From assembly GCA_902826605.1 (NCBI GenBank), contig CADEFM010000001.1, forward strand, positions 186,001 through 250,000: 64,000 bases of DNA. The letters are read 5' to 3'. The notes under the pieces were generated by a model that was given only the letters and a program-made list of their open reading frames with translations, was not told the DNA's origin and searched no databases. Shown piece after piece: positions 1-8,156 of this stretch. The first letter of the stretch is position 1; each line of letters starts with the position of its first letter. A program made the translations under genes and the position numbers. The stretch comes from an uncultured Acidobacteriota bacterium. Its GTDB lineage: Bacteria; Acidobacteriota; Terriglobia; Bryobacterales; Bryobacteraceae.

Positions 1-207
1 CAAATGTTCCTGATCTTCGCGCTGCGCCGCCCGGATGTCCTGCCGGTAGGCGACTTGGGAGTCCGAATGGCGATGAAAAAAGCCTATGGCTTGGATGCCC
101 TTCCAACACCGGCCGAAATGGAAGAGATCGCCGTGCAGTGGAGACCCTATTGCTCCATCGCGAGCTGGTACATGTGGCGCAGTCTGGAAAATCAGGGGGC
201 AATGTAA
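1..207 (+). CDS. DNA-3-methyladenine glycosylase II (AlkA/HhH-GPD), C-terminal fragment
   Basis: The reading frame is open from the left edge, so the 5' part lies outside the window. About 68 residues are visible. The run [12 protein letters not shown] fits the segment after the helix-hairpin-helix in HhH-GPD glycosylases, where the Asp of the GD pair is the expected catalytic residue. The following [14 protein letters not shown] segment is the usual end of AlkA-type proteins. Such enzymes excise alkylated purines from DNA in base excision repair. The gene overlaps the convergent gene on the minus strand by 16 bp (192-207). The family call is fairly secure; the exact subgroup is not. Confidence 0.72.
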   Translation, partial: QMFLIFALRRPDVLPVGDLGVRMAMKKAYGLDALPTPAEMEEIAVQWRPYCSIASWYMWRSLENQGAM

Positions 208-1070
208 ACCGATTTCTTATAGGGGTGCGCGCGCTGAATTCCGTTGGCCCATAGAAAGACCCGCTCCGCTTCCAGATAGGCTTCTGGTAAAATCAACGGA
301 CTGCCGCCCCAGCAGCCGATTTCCTGTATGTCCGTGATTGCTGCGGTAACGGCCGGTTGCGATAAGTCCGCAAACAGCGGCGCGACCACTTTGGAAATTT
401 CCTCAGGATGCTCGTTTTGGGCCCATTCCCGCGCCTTGACGAACGCCCGGAGGAATGGCTCTCGCAATTCACCTCCCACCCACTCGCGAGGCGCGGCAAT
501 GCTCGAAAACGCCAGTACGGGCATGCCCTCGCCTACTGCCGCTACAATGTGCCCCGCGCGATCCTGCACGATTTGGTGTGGCACCCCGCCCTGCAAATGA
601 ATGTAGTCGCCTTCACCCCCGCGAAAGGCCTTTTCCATCGCGGTGGCGGAACCACGATTCACCACTTGAATTCGCGAAAAATCCGTGCCCTTGTTGTGCG
701 CTGCCCACCGTAGCATTACCAGCGGTTGGTGTCCGTGATCGGCCAATAGAGTCTTACCCTCAAGTGATTTCCATGTGAAGTCTCCGGCGGGTTCACGGCC
801 CACCAGGAAGAATCCGTCGCGCTGATTGATCTGCGCAAAATGCAGCGGGGTATCGGCATTACCCTTGTCGAATTGAGTCCACGCTGCGGAGATTGCGCTT
901 TGGACGACGTCCACCTCTCCGCGCTGCAACACCGCACCCGTGCTCTCGCCTTCGGCGGGCAATCGTAACATCGACTCAACACCTTCCTGCCGCAGAAACC
1001 CGGCAGAATGAAGCGCCAGGAACGGAGTATAAAACGGGGAGTGACGAGTAGGCATGAGACGAACAGGCAT
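192..1070 (-). CDS. NMT1/THI5-like (SsuA-type) substrate-binding-fold protein without signal peptide
   Basis: The product has 292 residues. The opening segment ([20 protein letters not shown]) and the pattern of alternating conserved Gly and hydrophobic stretches resemble NMT1/THI5-like type II periplasmic-binding domains of ABC importers (nitrate, sulfonate, pyrimidine precursors). The chain starts directly in the domain: there is no hydrophobic signal sequence or lipobox, and no permease or ATPase gene is adjacent. It may therefore act in the cytoplasm, as THI5-type proteins do, or be a stand-alone binding protein. The ATG at 1070 is preceded by AGGA seven bases upstream; an internal Met at codon 6 is an alternative start. 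Its 3' end overlaps the glycosylase gene. Substrate cannot be inferred. Confidence 0.6.
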   Translation of the reverse strand: MPVRLMPTRHSPFYTPFLALHSAGFLRQEGVESMLRLPAEGESTGAVLQRGEVDVVQSAISAAWTQFDKGNADTPLHFAQINQRDGFFLVGREPAGDFTWKSLEGKTLLADHGHQPLVMLRWAAHNKGTDFSRIQVVNRGSATAMEKAFRGGEGDYIHLQGGVPHQIVQDRAGHIVAAVGEGMPVLAFSSIAAPREWVGGELREPFLRAFVKAREWAQNEHPEEISKVVAPLFADLSQPAVTAAITDIQEIGCWGGSPLILPEAYLEAERVFLWANGIQRAHPYKKSVYIAP

Positions 1071-1123
1071 CTCCCTATCCTAGCGAGTCATGCTGCGATC
1101 CACACAAGAAACTAGCACTGCGT

Positions 1124-1139
1124 ATCCGCTGCAGCGGAT
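1124..1139. promoter_or_regulatory. 16-bp perfect palindrome in a divergent intergenic region
   Basis: ATCCGCTGCAGCGGAT is identical to its reverse complement. It lies between the start of the binding-protein gene (1070, minus strand) and the Flp pilin (1206, plus strand), about 65 bp upstream of the pilin ATG. The position suits a dimeric repressor or activator site. No family is recognised, so the operator role is inference. Confidence 0.4.
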
Positions 1140-1205
1140 CTCATGGTAAACATCTCATTCTCGCCGGAAACGCCGAAGAGAATAGAAAGAGGAGACAGAA
1201 TCCAA

Positions 1206-1397
1206 ATGAATCACTTCCTTCTGAAGTTGAAGGCGATCAAAGATACCCGTGGCCAGGATTTAATCGAATATGCGTTGATGGCAGGCTTCGTGGCCGTTGC
1301 TGCCGGCGCGATCATGCCGAGCGTTTCGATCCAAATCAGTGCAATTTTTTCGAAGGTCAACTCGGTGCTTGGCTCCGCTGCCAATGCCAGCAGCTAG
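1206..1397 (+). CDS. Flp family type IVb pilin
   Basis: A 63-residue prepilin. The leader MNHFLLKLKAIKDTRG ends in Gly and is followed by QDLIEYALM, giving Glu at +5 of the mature protein, which is the Flp/type IVb prepilin peptidase signature. A single hydrophobic helix follows. The start at 1206 is chosen because AGGAG lies 11 bases upstream and the leader then has normal length; a longer frame from 1143 would add an unconvincing extension. No tad/cpa assembly genes are in view, so the pilin is an orphan here and must be processed and assembled by genes elsewhere, if at all. Confidence 0.85.
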   Translation: MNHFLLKLKAIKDTRGQDLIEYALMAGFVAVAAGAIMPSVSIQISAIFSKVNSVLGSAANASS

Positions 1398-1487
1398 ACA
1401 CGATGAGGTCGAAATCTCTTCTGTTCGTCTTCGTCTCTCCGCGATCGACATTGTCCTCATCATGGCGTTCACGGCGCCGGAGGTAGT

Positions 1488-3077
1488 TTACCGATCCCGC
1501 AAAATCTCGCGCGCGGCGTTGTGTCCCGGTGCGCCCATCACGCCTCCCCCGGGGTGCGCGCCGGACCCGCATAAATACAAGCCGCGCACGGGCGTCCGGT
1601 ATTTCGCCCAGCCGGCCAAGGGCCGCAGCACGAACATCTGATCCAGAGACATCTCGCCGTGAAAGATATTGCCTCCCGTAATCCCAAAGCGGCGTTCCAG
1701 GTCGAGCGGCGTCAGCGTCTGGCGCTCGATCACGATCTGCCGGATATTCGGGCAGTACTCTTCGATCACGTCCAGCACGCGCTCGGCGTAGGGTTCACGC
1801 TCCACATCCCAATTCGTGCCGCGCAGAGTGTACGGAGCGTATTGCAGAAAGATACCCATGATGTGCCTGCCCACCGGCGCGAGTGAGGCATCGTACATGG
1901 TGGGAATCGTCATCTCGATCAGCGGCGAGCGCGATGGCCGGCCGTACTTCGCGTCATCCCACGCCCGCTCCACGTATTCGATCGACGGGCACAGGTGCAT
2001 CGTGGCCTTGTGCTGCGGACCCGGTGAACCAGGCAGCGCCTTGAATTCCGGCAGACCGCTGAGCGCCAGATTCATTTTCAAAGACGTGCCCTCGGAACGG
2101 AACTTACCAATGCCTGCAACGAAGTCTGACGGCAGGTCGGTGGCGTCCATCAGCTTCAGGAATGTACGCCGGGGGTCCAGGTTGCTCGCGACAATCGCCG
2201 CTTCAATCTCCTCACCGTCTTCGAGCGTCACTCCGCTTACGCGCCCGTGCCGTACCCGTATCTTCGCCACGGGAGCATGGGTGCGGACCACTGCTCCGCG
2301 GCTGCGCGCCGAAGCGGCTATGGCTTCTGAGATCGCGCCCATGCCTCCGCGCACAAAGCCCCACAGTCCGCGCACTCCGCCCACCCCGCCCATGCAGTGA
2401 TGCAGCAGAATGTATGCGGTTCCCGGGGAGCGCGGCCCGCCATTCGCTCCGATCACGCCGTCGGTGGCGAGCGTGACCTTGATCTCTTCCGATTCGAACC
2501 ATTCGTCCAGGAAATCCGCCGCGCTTTGCGTGAAGACCTTCACCAAGCCCACGATTTCCGCGCGCGACAATCCGCGCAGCTTTCCCGCCAGTTTCAAGTA
2601 TTCGATGATGTCGCCGACCCCGCTGGGTGGAAAATCGGGTGGCGTGGTCAGCAGCAGGGATTCCGCCACCACGGCTAGTTTTTCCAGGTGTGCTTCGTAG
2701 CGCGGATACGTCTCGGCGTCGCGTTGAGAGAATTTGGCTATCTCAGCGACAGTACGCGCACGGTCCTGCCACATGAACAGATGGCGGCCGTCGGGGAAGG
2801 GAGAAAAGAAAGCCGGGTCCTTGGCGTCCACGCGATAGCCGAAGCGCTCCAGGTCCAAATCGCGAACCACTTTGTCCTGCATCAGGCTTGAAAGATAAGA
2901 CGCAGTGGAGACGCGATAGCCCGGCCAGATCTCTTCTGTAACCGCACATCCCCCGACAAACTCGCGCGCTTCGAGCACCAGCGTGCGAAGCCCAGCGCCC
3001 GCCAGGTAGGCCGCCGTCACCAGGCCGTTGTGTCCGCCGCCGGCGATGATGACGTCGAAGGTGCGCGATTCAGCCAC
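1488..3077 (-). CDS. FAD-dependent phytoene desaturase-like oxidoreductase (PYROXD2-like)
   Basis: The product has 529 residues from a GTG at 3077, which places the dinucleotide-binding motif (FDVIIAGGGHNGLVTAAYLA, GxGxxG type) near the N-terminus, as the family requires. The open frame continues upstream to 3188 but would overlap the preceding gene and add an arginine-rich stretch. The C-terminus (YLCGSGAHPGGGVMGAPGHNAA) is the second FAD-contacting motif of CrtI/PYROXD2-type amine oxidase-fold enzymes. The substrate is unknown, and no carotenoid genes are adjacent. It is the last gene of a minus-strand run; the DUF4833 gene ends 17 bp upstream of the GTG. Confidence 0.8.
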   Translation of the reverse strand: MAESRTFDVIIAGGGHNGLVTAAYLAGAGLRTLVLEAREFVGGCAVTEEIWPGYRVSTASYLSSLMQDKVVRDLDLERFGYRVDAKDPAFFSPFPDGRHLFMWQDRARTVAEIAKFSQRDAETYPRYEAHLEKLAVVAESLLLTTPPDFPPSGVGDIIEYLKLAGKLRGLSRAEIVGLVKVFTQSAADFLDEWFESEEIKVTLATDGVIGANGGPRSPGTAYILLHHCMGGVGGVRGLWGFVRGGMGAISEAIAASARSRGAVVRTHAPVAKIRVRHGRVSGVTLEDGEEIEAAIVASNLDPRRTFLKLMDATDLPSDFVAGIGKFRSEGTSLKMNLALSGLPEFKALPGSPGPQHKATMHLCPSIEYVERAWDDAKYGRPSRSPLIEMTIPTMYDASLAPVGRHIMGIFLQYAPYTLRGTNWDVEREPYAERVLDVIEEYCPNIRQIVIERQTLTPLDLERRFGITGGNIFHGEMSLDQMFVLRPLAGWAKYRTPVRGLYLCGSGAHPGGGVMGAPGHNAAREILRDR

Positions 3078-3094
3078 GAATATACCCGGCGCGC

Positions 3095-3616
3095 TTACTC
3101 GTGTCTTACCTTCTCGCGGCACTCCCCGCCCGTTCGGACGTCGGTTCCGGCCATCTCCGCGTAATCGGGGATACTCAACATGTGCCATTTATGGGCCTGC
3201 ACGTGGACCTTCTCCAGCCGCGCTACCGGGCAGTTGGCGATGGGAAGCGTGATTTCGAACCCCTCGCCGGATCGTGCGATGCGAATGGTTTTCTTCTTCA
3301 CCGAAACAACCACCATGTCCCACGTCTCCGGTTCGCTGCCGGGACGGATCTTGAATCCATAGCCCTTCATCCTCTCAATGAAGGTGAGCGGCTCGCGGTG
3401 GCCATCGGTTTGATGCATCACCCAGTACGCTACCACCGGTTCCTTGGGATCGAACTTTCCGTTGACCATTTTCGCGTCGTAGTGCACTACATTGGCCGTC
3501 AGACTCCAGGAAATGGTGAAGAGCGGAAGAAAAGTCACGGGACCTGTCGCGGCCTGGGCCGCCTCCTGTCCCCACGCCCATCCGGCGGCTGCGAGAATGC
3601 ACGCGGCGATCTTCAT
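3095..3616 (-). CDS. DUF4833-like secreted protein
   Basis: The product has 173 residues. The ATG at 3616 gives MKIAACILAAAGWAWGQEA, a typical Sec signal peptide, and produces a 4-bp ATGA overlap with the upstream methyltransferase; both facts favour it over the longer frame from 3655. The mature part (ANVVHYDAKMVNGKF, VVAYWVMHQTDG, IERMKGYGFKI) matches my recollection of DUF4833, a family of unknown function. It probably acts in the periplasm or is surface-attached. The overlap and shared orientation suggest translational coupling to the methyltransferase. Confidence 0.6.
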   Translation of the reverse strand: MKIAACILAAAGWAWGQEAAQAATGPVTFLPLFTISWSLTANVVHYDAKMVNGKFDPKEPVVAYWVMHQTDGHREPLTFIERMKGYGFKIRPGSEPETWDMVVVSVKKKTIRIARSGEGFEITLPIANCPVARLEKVHVQAHKWHMLSIPDYAEMAGTDVRTGGECREKVRHE

Positions 3617-4365
3617 ACCTTGCGCGCCGTCACTGTCTTGCTGGGCCTGCACCACAGAAAGCCCTCGGGTTTCACGGCCACGTCCTCCGCGCCGGATTCG
3701 CGCAGGATTTCCGCGTAACGTCCCGCATGCGCAACGTCGAAGATCAACAGCCGCCCGCCGGGTTTCAAGACGCGCTGTAGTTCACGCACGGATTGATCGC
3801 GGTCCGGCTCATCGGCCATGTGGTGCAAGGCCAGTACCGAAATGACGGCGTCGAAATTTCCCGAGGGGTAGACCAGCTTCCGGAGATCGCCGCTTTCCAC
3901 GCGTACACGGTCGCTCACGCCTTCGAGCTTCGCGTTCTCCCGCACCGCATCGCTGGAGTTTCCGGAAACGGCCAACGGGTTCCATACATCCACCGCCGTG
4001 ACCTTGGCCGTTTTCACGCGTTTCGCCGCGCCAATCGCCATTGCACCCCGGCCGCAGCCGGCATCCAGAAGCTTTTCGCCATCTTGCAGCGCCAGCGCAT
4101 CCAGCAACCGCTCCCGCAGCGCCAGTTTGGCGGTGCGGCTGGACCACACCATATACCAGCCCGTCGCGAAAAACACCGCGCCCAGCGCACCCAGCACCAG
4201 CAAGAGGGTAAGGGAGGGCCCCGGATACTCCTGCCGGTTCATCACCCAAACGCCGATCGCCAGCGCCACCGACCACGCGCCACGGCCGAACATCTGCCGT
4301 ACGTGCAGTGGAGAATCCAGGCCGTAATCGGGTGCGTGCGCCGCCGTGCCGCTCCCGCCCGCCAT
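3613..4365 (-). CDS. class I SAM-dependent methyltransferase with N-terminal membrane segments
   Basis: The product has 250 residues. Two hydrophobic segments at about residues 28-42 and 52-73 precede a Rossmann methyltransferase domain. Motif I is LLDAGCGRGAMAIGAA and the post-motif acidic residue is in VTAVDVW. The FDAVISVLALHHM segment and the KPGGRLLIFDVA segment are typical of class I (UbiE/COQ5-like) enzymes. The substrate cannot be told. The start codon shares one base with the stop of topA (TAATG), and the 3' end overlaps the next gene by 4 bp, so the gene sits in a tight operon. Membrane association of the catalytic domain is inferred from the hydrophobic N-terminus. Confidence 0.78.
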   Translation of the reverse strand: MAGGSGTAAHAPDYGLDSPLHVRQMFGRGAWSVALAIGVWVMNRQEYPGPSLTLLLVLGALGAVFFATGWYMVWSSRTAKLALRERLLDALALQDGEKLLDAGCGRGAMAIGAAKRVKTAKVTAVDVWNPLAVSGNSSDAVRENAKLEGVSDRVRVESGDLRKLVYPSGNFDAVISVLALHHMADEPDRDQSVRELQRVLKPGGRLLIFDVAHAGRYAEILRESGAEDVAVKPEGFLWCRPSKTVTARKV

Positions 4366-6785
4366 TAAACCGTAGCCTCAACGGGTATGGCAGCGCCCTC
4401 CAGCGGCTTCTTGAACTTGCATTCCTGGTTGGGGCACTGCGCGAAGGCTCCGGCCTTGAGGAATTTCTCCATCAGGTATCCGCCGCCGCATTCCGGACAT
4501 TTCTCGGGGATGGGTTTGCCCCACGCCACGAAGTCGCACTCCGGATAGCGGCTGCAGCCGAAGAACGTCTTGCCCTTCTTCGACCGGCGTTCCACCACGT
4601 CGCCTTCGCTGCAGTTGGGGCACTTCACGCCAACCGTCTTCTGCTTGACGAATTTACACTTGGGATAATTTCCGCATGCGATAAATTCACCGTAGCGCCC
4701 GAATTTCTTCACCATCTTGCCCTGGCATTGCGGGCATTCTTCGTCGAGGGGCACGTCCTGCGGCTTCTGCGCCTGGCCCAATTGCTTGGTGGTCTTGCAA
4801 TCCGGATAACCGGTGCAGGCCAGGAACTGCCCGAAGCGGCCCTTCTTGAGCACCATGGGACGGCCGCAGTTGTCGCAATATTCGGCCTCGTCCTGCTCGG
4901 TGACGCCTTCCTGCTCCACTTCGCGCGTATTGGTGCAATCGGGGTAACCGGTGCAGGCAATGAAGCTGCCGTGCTTGCCCCATTTGATGACCATGGGCTT
5001 GCCGCATTTTTCGCAGATGAAGTCGGTGGGCCGCTCCATCCGCTTGATGTCGGTCATGTGCCGCTCGGCGTGTTCCAGGTCTTTCTGGAACCGCTCGTAA
5101 AAATCGCTCAGCGACATCCGCCAGTCGATCTTGCCTTCTTCGATGCTGTCGAGGTCGGCTTCCATGCGCGCCGTGTAGGTGACGTCGAATAAATCCGCGA
5201 AGCTTTCGAGCAGAAGATCCGTCACCACCATGCCGAGTTCGGTGGGAAAAAACTTCCCGCCATCCTTGCGCACATACTCGCGCTCCTGAATGGTGGAGAG
5301 GATCGAGGCGTACGTGGAAGGCCGGCCCACGCCATCGGCTTCCAGCTCCTTCACCAGCGTGGCCTCGGTAAAACGGGGCGGCGGTTCGGTGAAGTGCTGC
5401 TCCGGCTCGAGCGACCGGAACTTCAGCGTTTCGCCTTGGGTTACCACGGGAAGCTTGTGCTTCAACTCCTCGTCTTCTTCGTCCTTTTGATCCTTGCCTT
5501 CTTCGTAGACCCGCAGGAAGCCATCGAACTTGGGCACGCTTCCGGTGGCTCTAAAGAGATACGCCACGCCGTCTTTGCCGGCGGCGTTGATATCGATAGT
5601 GGTCTGGTCAAACACCGCAGGCGTCATCTGCGACGCGACGAAGCGCATCCAGATCAGGCGGTACAGTTTGAGCTCATCTTCCGCCAGATATTGCGCGACT
5701 TCCTCGGGCGTTCGCAGCGCCGAGGTCGGGCGTATGGCTTCGTGCGCGTCCTGTGCGCCTTTCTTGCTCTTGTAGAAATTGGGCTTTTCAGGCCGGTAGG
5801 TCTCGCCGTAGCGCTCGGTGACGAATTGCCGCACTTCATCCAGCGCGTCATTGGAAACGCGGGTGGAATCCGTGCGCATGTAGCTGATCAAGCCCACCGC
5901 GCCTTCGTCCTTGCCCAATTCCACGCCTTCATAGAGCTTCTGAGCGAGCATCATGGTTCGCTTCACGCTGAAGCGCAGCTTGCGAGCCGCCTCCTGCTGT
6001 AACGTCGATGTAATAAAAGGCGGCACCGGATTGCGCTTCTTTTCGCGCGTGGCCACCGACTTGACGACATAGTCCACGCCGTCCAGGGCGCTAACGATAG
6101 CATCCGCGGCGGCTTGATCCGGAATCTCCGCGTTGACGTCGTTCACCTTGGCCAGGTGCGCCGTCAACTGCGGCGGCTTCTTGGCGGCCAGGTTCGCGTC
6201 GATGGTCCAGTACTCGCGCTTTTGAAACGCCCGGATTTCCTTTTCGCGGTCCACGATCAGCCGCAGCGCGACGGTCTGCACGCGCCCCGCGGACAGCCCG
6301 CGGCGGACCTTGTCCCACAGAAGCGGGGAGATCTTGTAGCCTACCAGCCGATCCAGAATGCGCCGCGTCTGTTGGGCGTCCACCAGCTGGGAGTTGACCG
6401 CCAGCGGGGTCTCGAAGGCCTTCTGAATGGCGTTCTTGGTGATTTCATTGAACATCACCCGAAAGATTTTGGTGCCTTTTTTGCGGTCTTCCAGCTCCTC
6501 CTGCAAGTGTGAGCAGATGGCTTCACCCTCGCGGTCCGGGTCAGCCGCCAGGTAGATGGCGTCCACGCCCTTGGCGGCGGCTTTCAGCTCCGCGATCAGC
6601 TTCTTTTTGCCTTCAATTACTTCGTAGACGGGCTTAAAGTCATTGTCCACATCCACGGAGAGATCCTTCTTGGGCAGATCCTTAATATGCCCAAGCGAGG
6701 CCTTGACCACGTATTGCTTGCCGAGATATTTTCCGATGGTTTTCGCCTTCGCCGGCGATTCGACGATGACGAGATTCTTTGCCAT
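4365..6785 (-). CDS. topA: DNA topoisomerase I
   Basis: The product has 806 residues from the ATG at 6785 (MAKNLVIVESPAKAKT). The Toprim domain has the metal-binding DPDREGE motif at about residues 82-88. The catalytic Tyr is Y302 in SYMRTDSTRV. After residue about 590 there are five four-Cys zinc-ribbon modules in tandem, of the CxxC...CxGYPDC type, consistent with type IA topoisomerases that relax negative supercoils by single-strand passage. The start was moved inward from a longer frame because the conserved N-terminus begins at this Met. The dprA gene lies 88 bp upstream on the same strand, a common topA neighbour, and the methyltransferase follows with a one-base overlap. Confidence 0.97.
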   Translation of the reverse strand: MAKNLVIVESPAKAKTIGKYLGKQYVVKASLGHIKDLPKKDLSVDVDNDFKPVYEVIEGKKKLIAELKAAAKGVDAIYLAADPDREGEAICSHLQEELEDRKKGTKIFRVMFNEITKNAIQKAFETPLAVNSQLVDAQQTRRILDRLVGYKISPLLWDKVRRGLSAGRVQTVALRLIVDREKEIRAFQKREYWTIDANLAAKKPPQLTAHLAKVNDVNAEIPDQAAADAIVSALDGVDYVVKSVATREKKRNPVPPFITSTLQQEAARKLRFSVKRTMMLAQKLYEGVELGKDEGAVGLISYMRTDSTRVSNDALDEVRQFVTERYGETYRPEKPNFYKSKKGAQDAHEAIRPTSALRTPEEVAQYLAEDELKLYRLIWMRFVASQMTPAVFDQTTIDINAAGKDGVAYLFRATGSVPKFDGFLRVYEEGKDQKDEEDEELKHKLPVVTQGETLKFRSLEPEQHFTEPPPRFTEATLVKELEADGVGRPSTYASILSTIQEREYVRKDGGKFFPTELGMVVTDLLLESFADLFDVTYTARMEADLDSIEEGKIDWRMSLSDFYERFQKDLEHAERHMTDIKRMERPTDFICEKCGKPMVIKWGKHGSFIACTGYPDCTNTREVEQEGVTEQDEAEYCDNCGRPMVLKKGRFGQFLACTGYPDCKTTKQLGQAQKPQDVPLDEECPQCQGKMVKKFGRYGEFIACGNYPKCKFVKQKTVGVKCPNCSEGDVVERRSKKGKTFFGCSRYPECDFVAWGKPIPEKCPECGGGYLMEKFLKAGAFAQCPNQECKFKKPLEGAAIPVEATV

Positions 6786-6873
6786 GAGTTTTCGAGAGAC
6801 CTTCCTAGTTAGAACAACCGAAATCTTACCATGATCCGGCAATGCCCCAAGACCTGCGCTAGACAATGCGGCG

Positions 6874-8058
6874 TTACTCCGCCCATACTCTAATGTAACT
6901 TTTGCCAGGGAGTTGCCGAATCAGACCTGCCAGTTCCAGTTCGAACAAAGCCGCTAAAATCTCGGAAGAGGAACAGCTTTCAAGGGTGTCAATCAAGTGA
7001 TCCAGCGCGACGGCGGCATCTGGCTGCAACGCGTTTAACACCGCACGGGCCGTTGGGCTGGATGCCCCGAACCCATTTGATGCGGTTTCTGTCCCATCGG
7101 TTGCATTTGACAATAAACCTTCTAGGTTCAATCGGTTACGGCATCGATCCAGCAAGTTTCTTCGGATCTCGGGCTTTAGTTCTACCACTACATCGTTCCA
7201 CTCCTGCACCAGCTTCGCGCCTTGTTTGATCAGAAGATTTGGTCCCCAGCTCATTTTCGACGTAATGTTACCCGGCACCGCGAAGACCTCGCGGTTGTGC
7301 TCCGCCGCTAGTTTTGCTGTGATGGCCGATCCTGAGTATTCGCTGCCCTCCACCACCAGCACACCTACGCTCATCCCACTGATGATACGGTTCCGAACTG
7401 GAAAGTTCTGAGGATAAGGTGGCGCTCCCATGGGGAATTCAGAAAGGATCAAGCCCTTCGAAGCGATTTCCTCCGCCAGCTTGCGATTCTCGGCTGGGTA
7501 GATCTGGTCGAGGCCCGAGCCATACACAGCGATGGTGTCACCTCCCACCTCCAGCACAGCCTTGTGCGCGGCGGTATCGATTCCCCGCGCCATGCCGCTC
7601 ACGATCGTCATACCTGCCACCGCCAGATCCTTTGCCAGCCGCCCAGCCGCTGCGTTCCCATAGGCTGTGGGCCGCCGAGTGCCCACTATGCCAAGCTTCA
7701 CGCCGTCCAGCAGCTCAAACCGTCCTCGCGCATACAGGATCGGCGGTGCATCAAATATTTCGCGCAGCAATGCCGGGTAGCGTGGGTCCGTCACCGGCAC
7801 TAGTGCAGCCCCGGCTTGAAGCATCCGCTGCTGTTGGTCCGCAGCATCGTCAAATGCGCACCCGCTAGCGACGCTTTGCGCCACGGCGGGCGAAAGTCCT
7901 GAGGCTTCCAGCTCCGAACGGGAAGCACGGAAAATCGCCTTCGGCGTTCGGAAAACCTCAATTAACCGCCCGGCCTTGCGCGTGCCCAGACCGGGTGTCA
8001 TCCGCAAAGCTAGCCAGTAAATAACATCTTCCGCGACCGCGATCGCCGTCTGGGTCAT
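6874..8058 (-). CDS. dprA: DNA-processing protein DprA
   Basis: The product has 394 residues. The order is an N-terminal helical region, then the Rossmann-like DprA core (LGIVGTRRPTAYG; SGMARGIDTAAHKA; PFPVRNRIISGMS-type segment), then a C-terminal winged-helix-like tail (about residues 330-394). DprA loads RecA onto incoming single-stranded DNA during natural transformation and can act in recombination. The ATG at 8058 has AGG-containing sequence just upstream (AAGGACAGGTGA). Pairing with topA is a frequent arrangement. No other competence gene is in the window apart from the unrelated Flp pilin. Confidence 0.95.
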   Translation of the reverse strand: MTQTAIAVAEDVIYWLALRMTPGLGTRKAGRLIEVFRTPKAIFRASRSELEASGLSPAVAQSVASGCAFDDAADQQQRMLQAGAALVPVTDPRYPALLREIFDAPPILYARGRFELLDGVKLGIVGTRRPTAYGNAAAGRLAKDLAVAGMTIVSGMARGIDTAAHKAVLEVGGDTIAVYGSGLDQIYPAENRKLAEEIASKGLILSEFPMGAPPYPQNFPVRNRIISGMSVGVLVVEGSEYSGSAITAKLAAEHNREVFAVPGNITSKMSWGPNLLIKQGAKLVQEWNDVVVELKPEIRRNLLDRCRNRLNLEGLLSNATDGTETASNGFGASSPTARAVLNALQPDAAVALDHLIDTLESCSSSEILAALFELELAGLIRQLPGKSYIRVWAE

Positions 8059-8156
8059 TCACCTGTCCTTAATGAAGGCATCCAATCTGGCACACAAATT
8101 GGTGTCATTAGGAAGGATTAAATCTCAGATTTTCTTGGCCAGCGCTCGAAATTCGC

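Noticed and set aside
4308..5192. 294-codon frame antisense to topA
   Set aside because: It covers the zinc-ribbon region of topA, where repeated Cys codons leave the other strand open.
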